The notes under the pieces: model-generated
The model's database searches: none
Seen by the model: only the letters and a program-made list of their open reading frames with translations
What the model was told of the DNA's origin: nothing
Shown here: one piece after another, positions 22,148-30,391 of the stretch
Layout of the letters: every line of letters begins with the position of its first letter
Position numbering within the stretch: position 1 is the first letter of the stretch
DNA from: Atopobacter sp. AH10
Lineage (GTDB): Bacteria; Bacillota; Bacilli; Lactobacillales; Aerococcaceae
DNA length: 64,000 nucleotides
Direction: 5' to 3'
Assembly (NCBI RefSeq): GCF_003664595.1
Contig: NZ_QXPZ01000018.1
Location: 1 to 64,000, forward strand
Translations under genes and position numbers: made by a program

Positions 22148-23521
22148 ATGTTTATCGTCAAAAAAGGCGACAGCTATACCGCTAAGATTGTCGATTTAAC
22201 GCATGATGGAATGGGGGTAGCTAAAATAGATGGCTACCCTCTTTTTCTATCGAATGCTTTGGTAGGAGAAGAAGTGCGTTTGAAAGTCATCAAAGTTGGG
22301 AAAAATTACGGCATCGCCCGAGTGGAAGAAAGAATAAGTGATAGCCCAGAGCGGGTAGCTTTAAAAGACAAGCTGGGTTTCCAAACTGGGACGATGCCTT
22401 TACAGCATTTGTCTTATGAAGGGCAACTACGCTTTAAACAAAAGCAAGTGAAAGAGGCCTTTAAACGAATTGGACACTTAGATGTTGAGGTGGAACTGAC
22501 TTTAGGCGCTAAAAGACAGGAAGGCTATCGAAATAAGGCACAAATTCCTCTTCAAAATAAAAAGGGTCAAATTGAAACAGGTATCTATAGGGCTAGAAGC
22601 CATGATTTGATTCCTATGACGGATTACTATATCCAATATAAAGAAATTGATCAAAACATTTTAAAGGTAAGGGATATCTTAAGAGAAGCCGGACTAGAAG
22701 CCTATGACGAAAGAACACATCGTGGCTACTTGCGCCATCTAGTGGTTAGATACAGTCAGCGTTGTCAGCAATTAATGCTTATTTTTGTGACACGTACATC
22801 GTCTAGTGAGCCTTTGCTACAGTTGTTAGATCGCTTGACGAAAGAATGCCCTCATTTAGTTTCAGTTGTTCAGAATATTCAAAGTGAAAAGACGAATAAA
22901 ATTTTAGGGCAGAAAACGAAAGTGTTGTGGGGAAAGGACTATTATGAAGAAGACTTAATGGGGCTAAGCTTTCATATATCCCCATTATCTTTCTTTCAAG
23001 TAAATACTGAGCAAGCGGAAAGACTTTATCAAGAAGCGATAGATTTTAGCCAAGTTACAGCAGAAGATACGGTATTCGACTTGTATTGCGGCTTGGGATC
23101 GATGACCTTGCCATTTGCCAAGAAAGCTAAAAAGGTGTATGGCATAGAAGTGGTGAAAGAAGCTATTGAACAAGCAAAATTAAATGCTCAGCTGAATGGC
23201 ATTGATAATGTTCACTTTGAAGCAGGAAAATGTGAAGATTTGCTACCGGTATGGGTAGAAGAAAAAGACCTACGACCAGATCTGATTGTCGTAGATCCTC
23301 CTAGAAAAGGCTTGGATCCTGTTGTTAGAGAAAGCATCCTTAAGGTTCAAGCTAAGCGTATAGTGTATGTGTCTTGTCATCCGGGGTCTTTAGCTAGAGA
23401 TGTTGCTGATTTAGTGGCAGGAGGCTATAAGGTAGAAAAAGTCCAACCGGTCGATATGTTCCCTCAGACAAGCCACGTTGAGAGTGTCGTATTGATGTCA
23501 AGAGTTGCACCCACTAAGTAA
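22148..23521 (+). CDS. rlmD: 23S rRNA (uracil-C5)-methyltransferase RlmD/RumA
   Basis: The 457-residue enzyme has an N-terminal TRAM domain (about 1-60), a central domain, and a Rossmann methylase with DLYCGLGSMTLPFA, VVDPPRKGLDP and catalytic Cys in VYVSCHPGSLARD. The Fe-S cysteines of E. coli RumA are missing: the segment that reads CGGCQLQHLSY there is TGTMPLQHLSY here, as in many Lactobacillales. The family converts a 23S U to m5U. Its last residues (about VAPTK) may come from the inserted element next door. Confidence 0.92.
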   Translation: MFIVKKGDSYTAKIVDLTHDGMGVAKIDGYPLFLSNALVGEEVRLKVIKVGKNYGIARVEERISDSPERVALKDKLGFQTGTMPLQHLSYEGQLRFKQKQVKEAFKRIGHLDVEVELTLGAKRQEGYRNKAQIPLQNKKGQIETGIYRARSHDLIPMTDYYIQYKEIDQNILKVRDILREAGLEAYDERTHRGYLRHLVVRYSQRCQQLMLIFVTRTSSSEPLLQLLDRLTKECPHLVSVVQNIQSEKTNKILGQKTKVLWGKDYYEEDLMGLSFHISPLSFFQVNTEQAERLYQEAIDFSQVTAEDTVFDLYCGLGSMTLPFAKKAKKVYGIEVVKEAIEQAKLNAQLNGIDNVHFEAGKCEDLLPVWVEEKDLRPDLIVVDPPRKGLDPVVRESILKVQAKRIVYVSCHPGSLARDVADLVAGGYKVEKVQPVDMFPQTSHVESVVLMSRVAPTK

Positions 23522-23540
23522 ATAAAGTGTAGAAATTATA

Positions 23541-23600
23541 GGCTTCTTCCAGTGCTATCGTTAAAAGGTATAGGTGGGCTGGAATAAGCCTTGTTTTTTG
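23541..23600 (+). terminator. Intrinsic terminator of rlmD
   Basis: GGCTTCTTCCAG (23541-23552) pairs with CTGGAATAAGCC (23579-23590) with one mismatch, followed by a run of six T. The 26-base loop is long. Confidence 0.65.
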
Positions 23601-23846
23601 GACTATAAAATAGGTGTGTGGAAACTTATCGACAGTAAAAGGTCGACAAGACAGAATGGATATTTGCAAAAATGCACCCACCTTAGAATTTATTGATCTT
23701 ATGTTTGATAAACTTGATAAATAAAAAAAGTAATGGCAATATACAATAAACTCCTGGACTTTTATGAGTTTACAGGTTAAAATGGTTATAGAAGTGTAGT
23801 GGAAGTAATGACCATTACAAAATATATTATATTAGGAGAATTATTA
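23601..23846. other. Putative left boundary of the mobile element
   Basis: Together with the terminator this is a 325-base gene-free gap. It holds an imperfect inverted repeat, CTTATCGAC (23625-23633) with GTCGACAAG (23642-23650), and three TTGAT repeats at about 23693-23720. Codon usage and gene type change across it: chromosomal before, AGA-rich viral/defence genes after. I could not find the matching att copy because the other end is outside the window, and no convincing promoter is visible. Confidence 0.45.
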
Positions 23847-25163
23847 ATGGCTTATGCAGTAGATTTATTTTGTGGAGCTGGAGGCTGTTCTGAAGGATTA
23901 ATTCAAGCGGGCTTTCACATTTTATTTAGTTCTGACATAAGTGATATGGTTGAGTTAACTTATGTTAATAGACATAAACAACTTGGATTAATACAAGGTA
24001 AAAATACATGGTTTGAAAGATCAGATATTAAAAATTTAACAGGAGAAACTATATCACGTAGAATTTCAGAATTAGACATATTTAAGAATAAAAAAGTACC
24101 AGAAATTGATTTGATGATTGGAGGTCCTAGTTGTCAAGGGTTCTCTAGAGCTGGTAGAAGAGACAAATCAGACCCAAGAAATATGTTGTTTGGAGAATAT
24201 GTAAGGGTAATAAGTGAAGTAAGACCTAAATATATTGTTTTGGAGAACGTCGAAGGGTTTGTAGACATGCAATTTATGGGATATAAAGGTATAACCGGTA
24301 TTGAATATCCAGATGGATCGGTAACTCCAGAAATATTAACCAATGAATTAAATGAAATTGGCTATAATACATTGGAGCCTAAAATTTTAAATGCGTGTGA
24401 TTATGGCGTTCCACAAAGAAGGAAAAGAATTATATTCATTGGATATAGAAAGGGTTTGAAAAAACCAGCTTATCCAGAACCGACAGTTAAACCGGAAGAA
24501 TATGTAACATTGCAAGATGCTATAGGTGATTTAATTGTTGACGATAGTATAAAAGAAATAATTAATAACAAATTAACTGATTATCAGAAAGATAGTATAA
24601 ATGGTAGAACTCCAAAATTAAACGGAAGGCCTATCAAATCAAAAAAATATAGCAATATAGATTTGCCAAAACAAACAGATATAGTACGTGAAAGATTTAG
24701 CTTATTTAAAGAAGGTGAAAGTGGCTCTAACCTAAAGAAACGTGTTCTAGAGGAAGGGATAGATATTTCAGATAAACCAGCATTAATAAAGTTATGTTCA
24801 GAAAGATTAAACCTTTCTAAATCGGAAGTTATATCACTTTTTAAGAATGCTAAAGCAAGTAAAGAGGATGCAGATGTGCTGTTGACTAAGAAAAATATTA
24901 GACAAAGATGGAGTTCAAATCAACCATCTGCTACAGTTGTTACAATAGCTGATGATTATATTAGTCCTTGGGAATCAAGAACTTTTAGTGTAAGAGAAAT
25001 GGCTAGATGTCAATCGTTTGATGATTCCTTCGAATTTCTAGGGAAAAGAACTACGGGCGGTTTAAGAAGAAGAGTAGAGGTTCCTCAGTATACACAGGTT
25101 GGGAATGCAGTTCCTCCACTATTGGCTAAAGCAATAGCAGAGGAAATACTGAAGGCTTTGTAA
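23847..25163 (+). CDS. C5-cytosine DNA methyltransferase of a restriction-modification pair
   Basis: The 438-residue protein carries the ordered motifs of a C5 methylase: VDLFCGAGGCSEG (I), GGPSCQGFS with the nucleophile Cys (IV, PSCQ instead of PPCQ), VLENVEGF (VI), CDYGVPQRRKR (VIII) and QVGNAVPP (X). The target recognition part lies at about residues 245-360. ATG 23847 has AGGAG upstream; earlier in-frame ATG at 23799 has none. It faces the endonuclease gene with a 3-base gap between stops, so it likely protects the host from that enzyme. Specificity cannot be read here. Confidence 0.9.
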   Translation: MAYAVDLFCGAGGCSEGLIQAGFHILFSSDISDMVELTYVNRHKQLGLIQGKNTWFERSDIKNLTGETISRRISELDIFKNKKVPEIDLMIGGPSCQGFSRAGRRDKSDPRNMLFGEYVRVISEVRPKYIVLENVEGFVDMQFMGYKGITGIEYPDGSVTPEILTNELNEIGYNTLEPKILNACDYGVPQRRKRIIFIGYRKGLKKPAYPEPTVKPEEYVTLQDAIGDLIVDDSIKEIINNKLTDYQKDSINGRTPKLNGRPIKSKKYSNIDLPKQTDIVRERFSLFKEGESGSNLKKRVLEEGIDISDKPALIKLCSERLNLSKSEVISLFKNAKASKEDADVLLTKKNIRQRWSSNQPSATVVTIADDYISPWESRTFSVREMARCQSFDDSFEFLGKRTTGGLRRRVEVPQYTQVGNAVPPLLAKAIAEEILKAL

Positions 25164-25166
25164 AGT

Positions 25167-26129
25167 TTATATGATATCAAAATAGGAATAGGTAGAATTT
25201 AAGTAGGACATAGAGGTGCGAATTGTTGATATAATTCCATTGCTATGTCCACTTTTTAGATTTCGTTCAAGAAGCTCTTTGATTGAACTTGCAACGCCAG
25301 TTTCTGATGGTAATCCCCAATAATTGCCACCTGAAAGATTTAGAACTCGAAGTACAGCGGTAGATGTGTTTTTATATGTTAATCTTCCATTTTTTTTAAT
25401 TTGATTGGACGGAACAGTAACAAATGAATATGTGAATCTTTTGGCATCGTGGATAGAGTAACCGTTAGTTCCAACTGATATTCCATTTCTAAAGGTATTT
25501 GCAGAATATACCGCATCCCATAGCATTGGTATTTGAGCGTTATCATTCCAGTTTGTCTTACATTGAATAATATGTATTTCAATGTCATCAAAGTCTCTTG
25601 CAACAAGAGCATCCAATATAGGTAAAAAATTATAATTTTTTCCTTTACTGATATCTACAGAATTACCATGAATGTCTTTTATTAAAATTTGTTCTTTATC
25701 AATTGTGTATTCGGCTTTATCTGGAAAGGTTATTGCAATCAAATCAGACTCTGTGTTTGAGCGGAAATTCCCATAATTCACTGTAATGGCATCTTTTATT
25801 GGACTAGGTATTAGGTCTTTATTATGTTTTAGAACGAAAGTACGCCTATCGATTAGACAGATGTTGAGATACCAGCACACTAAGGCTTCCCAGTTTGCTC
25901 CACCACCTGATACTTCGCTTTGTGAACGTCCTGCTTGGCCAGTAGTTCTAAAGATATCCCTTAAATTATCACCAATAGAATAAATCAAATGTTCTGTCGG
26001 TGGTGCAGAATTAAATATATCTGTTTGAATTTTATTTTTCCATGTTGGCCAGACGGTTGAAAAACCATTTGTCTCAAATAATTTTTTAATTGAAAGCTCT
26101 CGTGCGTATTCGATAATGTTTTGGTTCAT
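25167..26129 (-). CDS. Probable type II restriction endonuclease, PD-(D/E)XK-like
   Basis: The 320-residue protein has a plausible nuclease core: NTESDLIAITF, followed about 85 residues later by IEIHIIQCKTNWND, fitting an acidic residue and (E/Q)xK pair. A conserved-looking SQSEVSGGGANWEALVCWYL precedes it. It lies tail to tail with the cytosine methylase, which is the strongest evidence for restriction. It is the last gene of the minus-strand operon, 29 bases after the ABC-type ATPase gene, with AGAGGAAG before the ATG. I do not recognise its specificity family. Confidence 0.65.
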   Translation of the reverse strand: MNQNIIEYARELSIKKLFETNGFSTVWPTWKNKIQTDIFNSAPPTEHLIYSIGDNLRDIFRTTGQAGRSQSEVSGGGANWEALVCWYLNICLIDRRTFVLKHNKDLIPSPIKDAITVNYGNFRSNTESDLIAITFPDKAEYTIDKEQILIKDIHGNSVDISKGKNYNFLPILDALVARDFDDIEIHIIQCKTNWNDNAQIPMLWDAVYSANTFRNGISVGTNGYSIHDAKRFTYSFVTVPSNQIKKNGRLTYKNTSTAVLRVLNLSGGNYWGLPSETGVASSIKELLERNLKSGHSNGIISTIRTSMSYLNSTYSYFDII

Positions 26130-26158
26130 TTTTTTCTTCCTCTTTTCCTTAATATTTG

Positions 26159-28420
26159 TTACCTCTTCATCATCATATCAAAATGCTGACCTTGTCCCAT
26201 ATGTCGGAAGATATTTTCAAAAATTCTGCGACAGCTATCGGTATCAACACTAGCATGAATGAAGTTTAAACCATCTGATATACGGTCATTACTTGTACAT
26301 AAATATTGGAGTAATGATGCTGCCATATGTAAATCTGAGCAGTCCTCAGTACCATCTGGTAGTATGGTGATAAAATCATCCCTATGATTCTTTAAAATTA
26401 TATCTTTTATGTCAATTCCGCTATATCCGCATAATTGTAAGAAGTAGTAATCTAAAATTTGTCTGATTACATTAACCAGTGTATTAGGAGATGAAACTTC
26501 TTTATAGGTATCCCAAAGAGCAGCATATGAATTTTGAATAGGGTTTCTGTTCTCTTTAATTGAAGGGGTTTCACGATTAGACTGAGTGCAAAGTATCACA
26601 TCAGAGTTATTATCGAGCTTTACTATTTCAAAGAAAGATACAAACCTGTAATGTTGTGCCTGATTATAAGTGACTTCCTGATGAAAGAACGCATTATGCG
26701 TTAAGATAAATATCTGTTTGATATAATCTTTTGGATGTTCCTTTGTAATGTAATCAGGATTACAAATGGCAATCATATCACGAACCAATGCGCCAACTAC
26801 AAAAAGAGTAGAGCTGTCCATACTGGAAACAGGATCATCGATAACTACTATTTTATCCTTGACATCAGAATCAGCTTCTAAGCTACCAAGAACCAATTGA
26901 TGGAAATATAGAAAGGCGATGAAATTCCTTTCTCCTTCGCTTAAGTTCTCTGCGACTTTTCCTGTCCCGGTTCTTATTACTTCATAGACATTCGGGATAT
27001 CTTCTTTTTCACGAATGAAAAATCCCTGAAATCCTGTATCTGTAAGTAAAGTATTGATACCTTCAACAGCAGCTGAAGTGTTGACGATTTGCTTGCGTAA
27101 ATCAGATAAATGCCTGCGGAGAGATTTAATTTTATCATCAGCTTTACTTTTTTCTAGTGTAAGAGTATCAATTTCTTTTTGTAAGGCACTACGGCTATTT
27201 CGATACTTTTGAATTTCATCGGACAGTATAAATGCGAGATGTTTAATAACATCAGATTTACACTGCGGTTGCATTTTTGATTTGTCATTTACAACTTCAT
27301 TATTTTTTTGAATCTTGCTATTCATAGTCAAAATCATGTTGTTTAATTCGGTTATAATTTCAGTCAAATCCTCAAGCTCAATAATTGAGTCTAATTGGCT
27401 AAATTTTTCATCAAAACGTCTAGTATTTAATTCCACGTTTGTTTTGAAAACATCTAAGAGCTTTGAATATGCAGTTAGCTCTGTTTTAATTTTAGGGTAC
27501 GCATTTTGCAGGTTAGTCTTCAATGTGTTCTCAATTTTATTTATTGCACTGATATAGCTATTTTTAAATGATTTTAGAGTAGCTAAATCTGACTCATACT
27601 CTTTGTCAAAGCAATAAGCAATTTCTTCTTCAAAATTTTCTGGGAGTTCTCTTTGGCAATATGGGCATATACCATCTGTATGAAAATCTTCATGACCTTG
27701 ACGTACCCAATCAGTTGCATTGATTGCCTTCATAAATGTTGAAAAAGGACTATCACTACTACTCATTATCTTTTTAGTTAGAATTGTCGAATTAGGTATT
27801 GTTGTTATATCAACGGTATATAATTCGGGGTATGTAGTAGCATCCTTACTAAAGGCGGCCTCACAAATGGAAATCAAAGATGCTTCATCATACATTTTAG
27901 GGGTTGCTTCAGATAACAAGGCTTTAGAAAGACCATCTTTAGTCTTTTTACCAACTAATGCAGCATCAACGGATTTTCTAAAATCTTTAGTATTTTCCCA
28001 GCATATAGTTTGAAAAGCATCATATTGTTTGTTCAATAGAGTTTCTTTTTCAGCAAGATTTAACGATGCTTCTGCAAAGGTTTTCTGTGCTGTTCCAAGT
28101 TCTGCAGTTGCATCTTCTATTTCTTTTTGAGTCTGAGCGTTTTGCTCGCTTATAGTAAATACTCCGGGCATACCACCATAACTTGCAATATTGTTTTTAA
28201 TGAATTCTTCGTTATATACAAGCATAAGGTAGTCATCTGCAGTACAACCAATATCCCATGTAAGATCAATTTTATCTTTTAGAACTTTGGCAACGGTAGA
28301 TTTTCCGCATCCGTTGTTACCAAATAAAAAATTGATATAGGATGGAGCAAATGTTTTATTATGAAATGTAGCTTGATTAAGCGATACTTCCGTTATCGCT
28401 GATGTTAGTTTATTAGTCAT
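26159..28420 (-). CDS. Zinc-hook ABC-type ATPase (AAA_13/RloC-PrrC-like)
   Basis: The 753-residue protein has Walker A LFGNNGCGKST (about 32-42), then two coiled-coil arms separated by a CPYCQ zinc-hook motif near residue 254. The ABC signature NLSEGERNFIAFLYF, Walker B KIVVIDDPVSSMD and switch ILTHNAFF follow. The C-terminal 150 residues end RRIFENIFRHMGQGQHFD. RloC and PrrC are relatives that sense DNA damage or phage attack and cut tRNA anticodons; an R-x3-E is present at the end but with spacing unlike PrrC, so nuclease activity is not shown. It sits between an HTH gene and the endonuclease. Confidence 0.8.
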   Translation of the reverse strand: MTNKLTSAITEVSLNQATFHNKTFAPSYINFLFGNNGCGKSTVAKVLKDKIDLTWDIGCTADDYLMLVYNEEFIKNNIASYGGMPGVFTISEQNAQTQKEIEDATAELGTAQKTFAEASLNLAEKETLLNKQYDAFQTICWENTKDFRKSVDAALVGKKTKDGLSKALLSEATPKMYDEASLISICEAAFSKDATTYPELYTVDITTIPNSTILTKKIMSSSDSPFSTFMKAINATDWVRQGHEDFHTDGICPYCQRELPENFEEEIAYCFDKEYESDLATLKSFKNSYISAINKIENTLKTNLQNAYPKIKTELTAYSKLLDVFKTNVELNTRRFDEKFSQLDSIIELEDLTEIITELNNMILTMNSKIQKNNEVVNDKSKMQPQCKSDVIKHLAFILSDEIQKYRNSRSALQKEIDTLTLEKSKADDKIKSLRRHLSDLRKQIVNTSAAVEGINTLLTDTGFQGFFIREKEDIPNVYEVIRTGTGKVAENLSEGERNFIAFLYFHQLVLGSLEADSDVKDKIVVIDDPVSSMDSSTLFVVGALVRDMIAICNPDYITKEHPKDYIKQIFILTHNAFFHQEVTYNQAQHYRFVSFFEIVKLDNNSDVILCTQSNRETPSIKENRNPIQNSYAALWDTYKEVSSPNTLVNVIRQILDYYFLQLCGYSGIDIKDIILKNHRDDFITILPDGTEDCSDLHMAASLLQYLCTSNDRISDGLNFIHASVDTDSCRRIFENIFRHMGQGQHFDMMMKR

Positions 28421-28439
28421 AGGCGTACCTCATTAAAAA

Positions 28440-28634
28440 TTATTCTTTGATGCGACCCTCTCGCACCCATTTATCAACCTCTGAAATTTTAAATTTATAC
28501 ATTTTTCCTGCTTTATAAAAGGGAAGTTTTCCATCTTTTATCCATAGTCTCACCGTATCTTTACTAACGCTTAGATGGTCTGCAATATTTTCGAGATTTA
28601 CCCATTTTTCTGCTTCTTGATTTAATTCTGCCAT
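28440..28634 (-). CDS. Small MerR/excisionase-type HTH DNA-binding protein
   Basis: The 64-residue protein is a single HTH_17-type fold: NLENIADHLSVSKDTVRLWIKDGKLPFYKAGKMYKF, then a helix ISEVDKWVREGR. Such proteins act as excisionases or as small regulators. It lies inside the defence-like operon, 15 bases after the 225-residue gene and 20 bases before the ATPase gene, with GGAGGATATC before its ATG. In this position I infer a regulator or DNA-targeting subunit rather than an excisionase. Confidence 0.8.
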   Translation of the reverse strand: MAELNQEAEKWVNLENIADHLSVSKDTVRLWIKDGKLPFYKAGKMYKFKISEVDKWVREGRIKE

Positions 28635-28649
28635 GATATCCTCCGTTTG

Positions 28650-29327
28650 CTATATAGACGGGATTAAAAGGCTAATTCCTTTTAATTTAAGTTCTTCAAC
28701 AATATTTACATTTTTAATTGACCAGTGTGTTCTATCAAATTCGTTAACTTTCTCATTACCTTGTAAATCCAATTCAGTAATCATATGGTTGAGTGTTTCT
28801 TGTGGGATTGGACACATAGGTAATGATTGGAAGTAGATTTTTAAATCTCCATTATGCATTTGCTGTATCTTGGTTATAAATCCGTACTGTGCAAGTTGCG
28901 GACCAGTATGAGGTGCTTCGGGTGGGCTATAACGATAATTCTCTGTGGCAAATATACAAGGATATGACATTATTTCAGCCTTTGCTTCTTCTGAAAATGT
29001 AGCAAGTCGATTATGTATATTCTGGGCAGTTCCTTCATTAACAGTCAAAGCCCTTTTAACATCAACAATAAAGTATGGCTTATCATATTGCTCCCCTAAA
29101 ATAACAAACAGATTGAAAAATTCTGTGTTAATTGTTTTTTTGATATAGTTTTGCGTATAACCACTACCACTATTATTTGTAGGAAGCATTATATTTACAG
29201 TTGTACTTGTTACATTCTGGGCAAGACCTATGTTAGTTCCTTCTCCAGTTTGTTCAAACTTATAGGTGTTGTTATTTTTTGTTGGAAGGCTAGATTCTTG
29301 TTTTGCGATATCTAAATCATTTGTCAT
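28650..29327 (-). CDS. Unrecognised protein B of the defence-like operon, with N-terminal GxGxNIG motif
   Basis: I do not recognise a named family. The 225-residue protein has a disordered, Asn/Thr-rich start, then KFEQTGEGTNIGLAQNV (about 23-39), a spacer with NNSGSGYTQNY, and a folded part with DKPYFIVDVKRALTVNEGTA and SYPCIFATENYRYSP. No membrane segment or obvious catalytic motif is seen. Its start overlaps the stop of the upstream gene by four bases, so the two are translationally coupled and probably act together. The motif recurs at the C-terminus of the neighbour. Confidence 0.7.
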   Translation of the reverse strand: MTNDLDIAKQESSLPTKNNNTYKFEQTGEGTNIGLAQNVTSTTVNIMLPTNNSGSGYTQNYIKKTINTEFFNLFVILGEQYDKPYFIVDVKRALTVNEGTAQNIHNRLATFSEEAKAEIMSYPCIFATENYRYSPPEAPHTGPQLAQYGFITKIQQMHNGDLKIYFQSLPMCPIPQETLNHMITELDLQGNEKVNEFDRTHWSIKNVNIVEELKLKGISLLIPSI

Positions 29328-30238
29328 TCAGCATCAACCACCTTTCCATTTTTTATAATTACGTTAGTAACTTGCCCTATGTTTACGCCACTACCAGATT
29401 GATTGAAAATAAACTGATTGTTAATTGTAGGTTGTTTATTTTCTTGGTGTTGTGATGTTTCATTTGTATCAACAGAATCCAAAATTTCTATTTCAGGTTC
29501 TTCGAAAAAATCTTTATTGACTTCATCACTGATTTCACGCTCAACACTCTCATTTTGTTCAATGAGAGTGCTTATTTTTATATCTAGATGATAGGTACTG
29601 CCAATTGAACTAGTAAAAATGTGAGCCTCACCTTTTTCAAGAGGTTCTTCATGCCAAGACTTAATCGTTGAAGCTCCAATTTTATTATCCTTGCGACTTG
29701 TTAAAATGAAATGCCAAACGCCAAGAATAAGTGAATAAAGATTTATGTCTAGCGTAGATATTAAATCTTTTTTAATTATTCCTGTTCCGTTAGGTAGAGC
29801 ATAAAAGATATCGTCTTGATTAATAGAGTAATCGTTTATTATAAGATTAAGAATCCCATAAACAAGCTCATCTATTTTAGGCGCCTTATCGATGGTAAGA
29901 AAGTAATCAAGTAGCTCCTTCATTCTAACTAAAAGAGTGTAATAGTCTTCTTTAATTTGTCTATCAAATGCAGTAATTAGTGCATTGTCATCAAATGGCA
30001 AACAATCAGCTTTGGAAATTTCACATTTTTTGTAACGTGATGTGTTGGTTTCCAAGGAGGAGCCAGATGGTTCGTAGTAACTGGAATCAAATATCGTAAT
30101 TAAACCCTTCAGAAATTCAGGGTTTGTAATACCGTTAGCACTGTATTTTCGTATATCTTTTTTAGCTTTAGTTCTTTTGGCACGAAGCAGAAGAACAAAA
30201 AATGTTCCGCCACATAGACGGGGATAGCTATTTTTCAT
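29324..30238 (-). CDS. Unrecognised protein A of the defence-like operon, with C-terminal GxGxNIG motif
   Basis: The 304-residue protein opens the minus-strand operon. It starts KNSYPRLCGGTFFVLLLRAK, a short hydrophobic patch but not a clear membrane helix, continues with a helical domain to about 215, then an acidic linker and a terminal motif FNQSGSGVNIGQVTNV followed by IIKNGKVV (about 278-301). The binding site GGAGGCAAATTA precedes ATG 30238. Function unknown; similar proteins seem to travel with the protein-B family, from memory. It could be an effector or sensor arm of an ABC-three-component-like system. Confidence 0.7.
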   Translation of the reverse strand: MKNSYPRLCGGTFFVLLLRAKRTKAKKDIRKYSANGITNPEFLKGLITIFDSSYYEPSGSSLETNTSRYKKCEISKADCLPFDDNALITAFDRQIKEDYYTLLVRMKELLDYFLTIDKAPKIDELVYGILNLIINDYSINQDDIFYALPNGTGIIKKDLISTLDINLYSLILGVWHFILTSRKDNKIGASTIKSWHEEPLEKGEAHIFTSSIGSTYHLDIKISTLIEQNESVEREISDEVNKDFFEEPEIEILDSVDTNETSQHQENKQPTINNQFIFNQSGSGVNIGQVTNVIIKNGKVVDAE

Positions 30239-30274
30239 GTTAATTTGCCTCCTGCAAACTCTTTTTTGAAAATA

Positions 30275-30331
30275 TAAACCTCGTAAACCATATAAACCTT
30301 ATCAAGCATTCTGCTTAAACCTTATAAACTT
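30275..30331. repeat. TAAACCT iterons upstream of the defence-like operon
   Basis: TAAACC(T/A) or TAAACTT occurs at 30275, 30284, 30293, 30316 and 30325. Within each cluster the period is exactly 9 bp. Between the two clusters lies the perfect inverted repeat AAGCA-TTC-TGCTT (30304-30316). The array begins 37 bases before the start codon of the minus-strand operon, so it probably overlaps its promoter. Confidence 0.75.
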
Positions 30332-30339
30332 CAAGGTAA

Positions 30340-30368
30340 CCCTAGAGAGATTTCTCTAGGGATTTTTT
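30340..30368 (+). terminator. Strong intrinsic terminator with no upstream plus-strand gene
   Basis: CCCTAGAGA (30340-30348) and TCTCTAGGG (30353-30361) pair perfectly around GATT and are followed by TTTTTT. Nothing coding on the plus strand precedes it for 5 kb, so it may stop a short RNA, insulate the early operon, or be left over from before the cargo inserted. Confidence 0.8.
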
Positions 30369-30391
30369 GTAATTATGATTTTTATAGTTAC

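Noticed and set aside
28440-28634. The 64-aa HTH protein as the excisionase of the element
   Set aside because: It is buried in the minus-strand operon with tight spacing to the ATPase and has no integrase nearby. A regulatory role fits better, although excisionase activity is not excluded.
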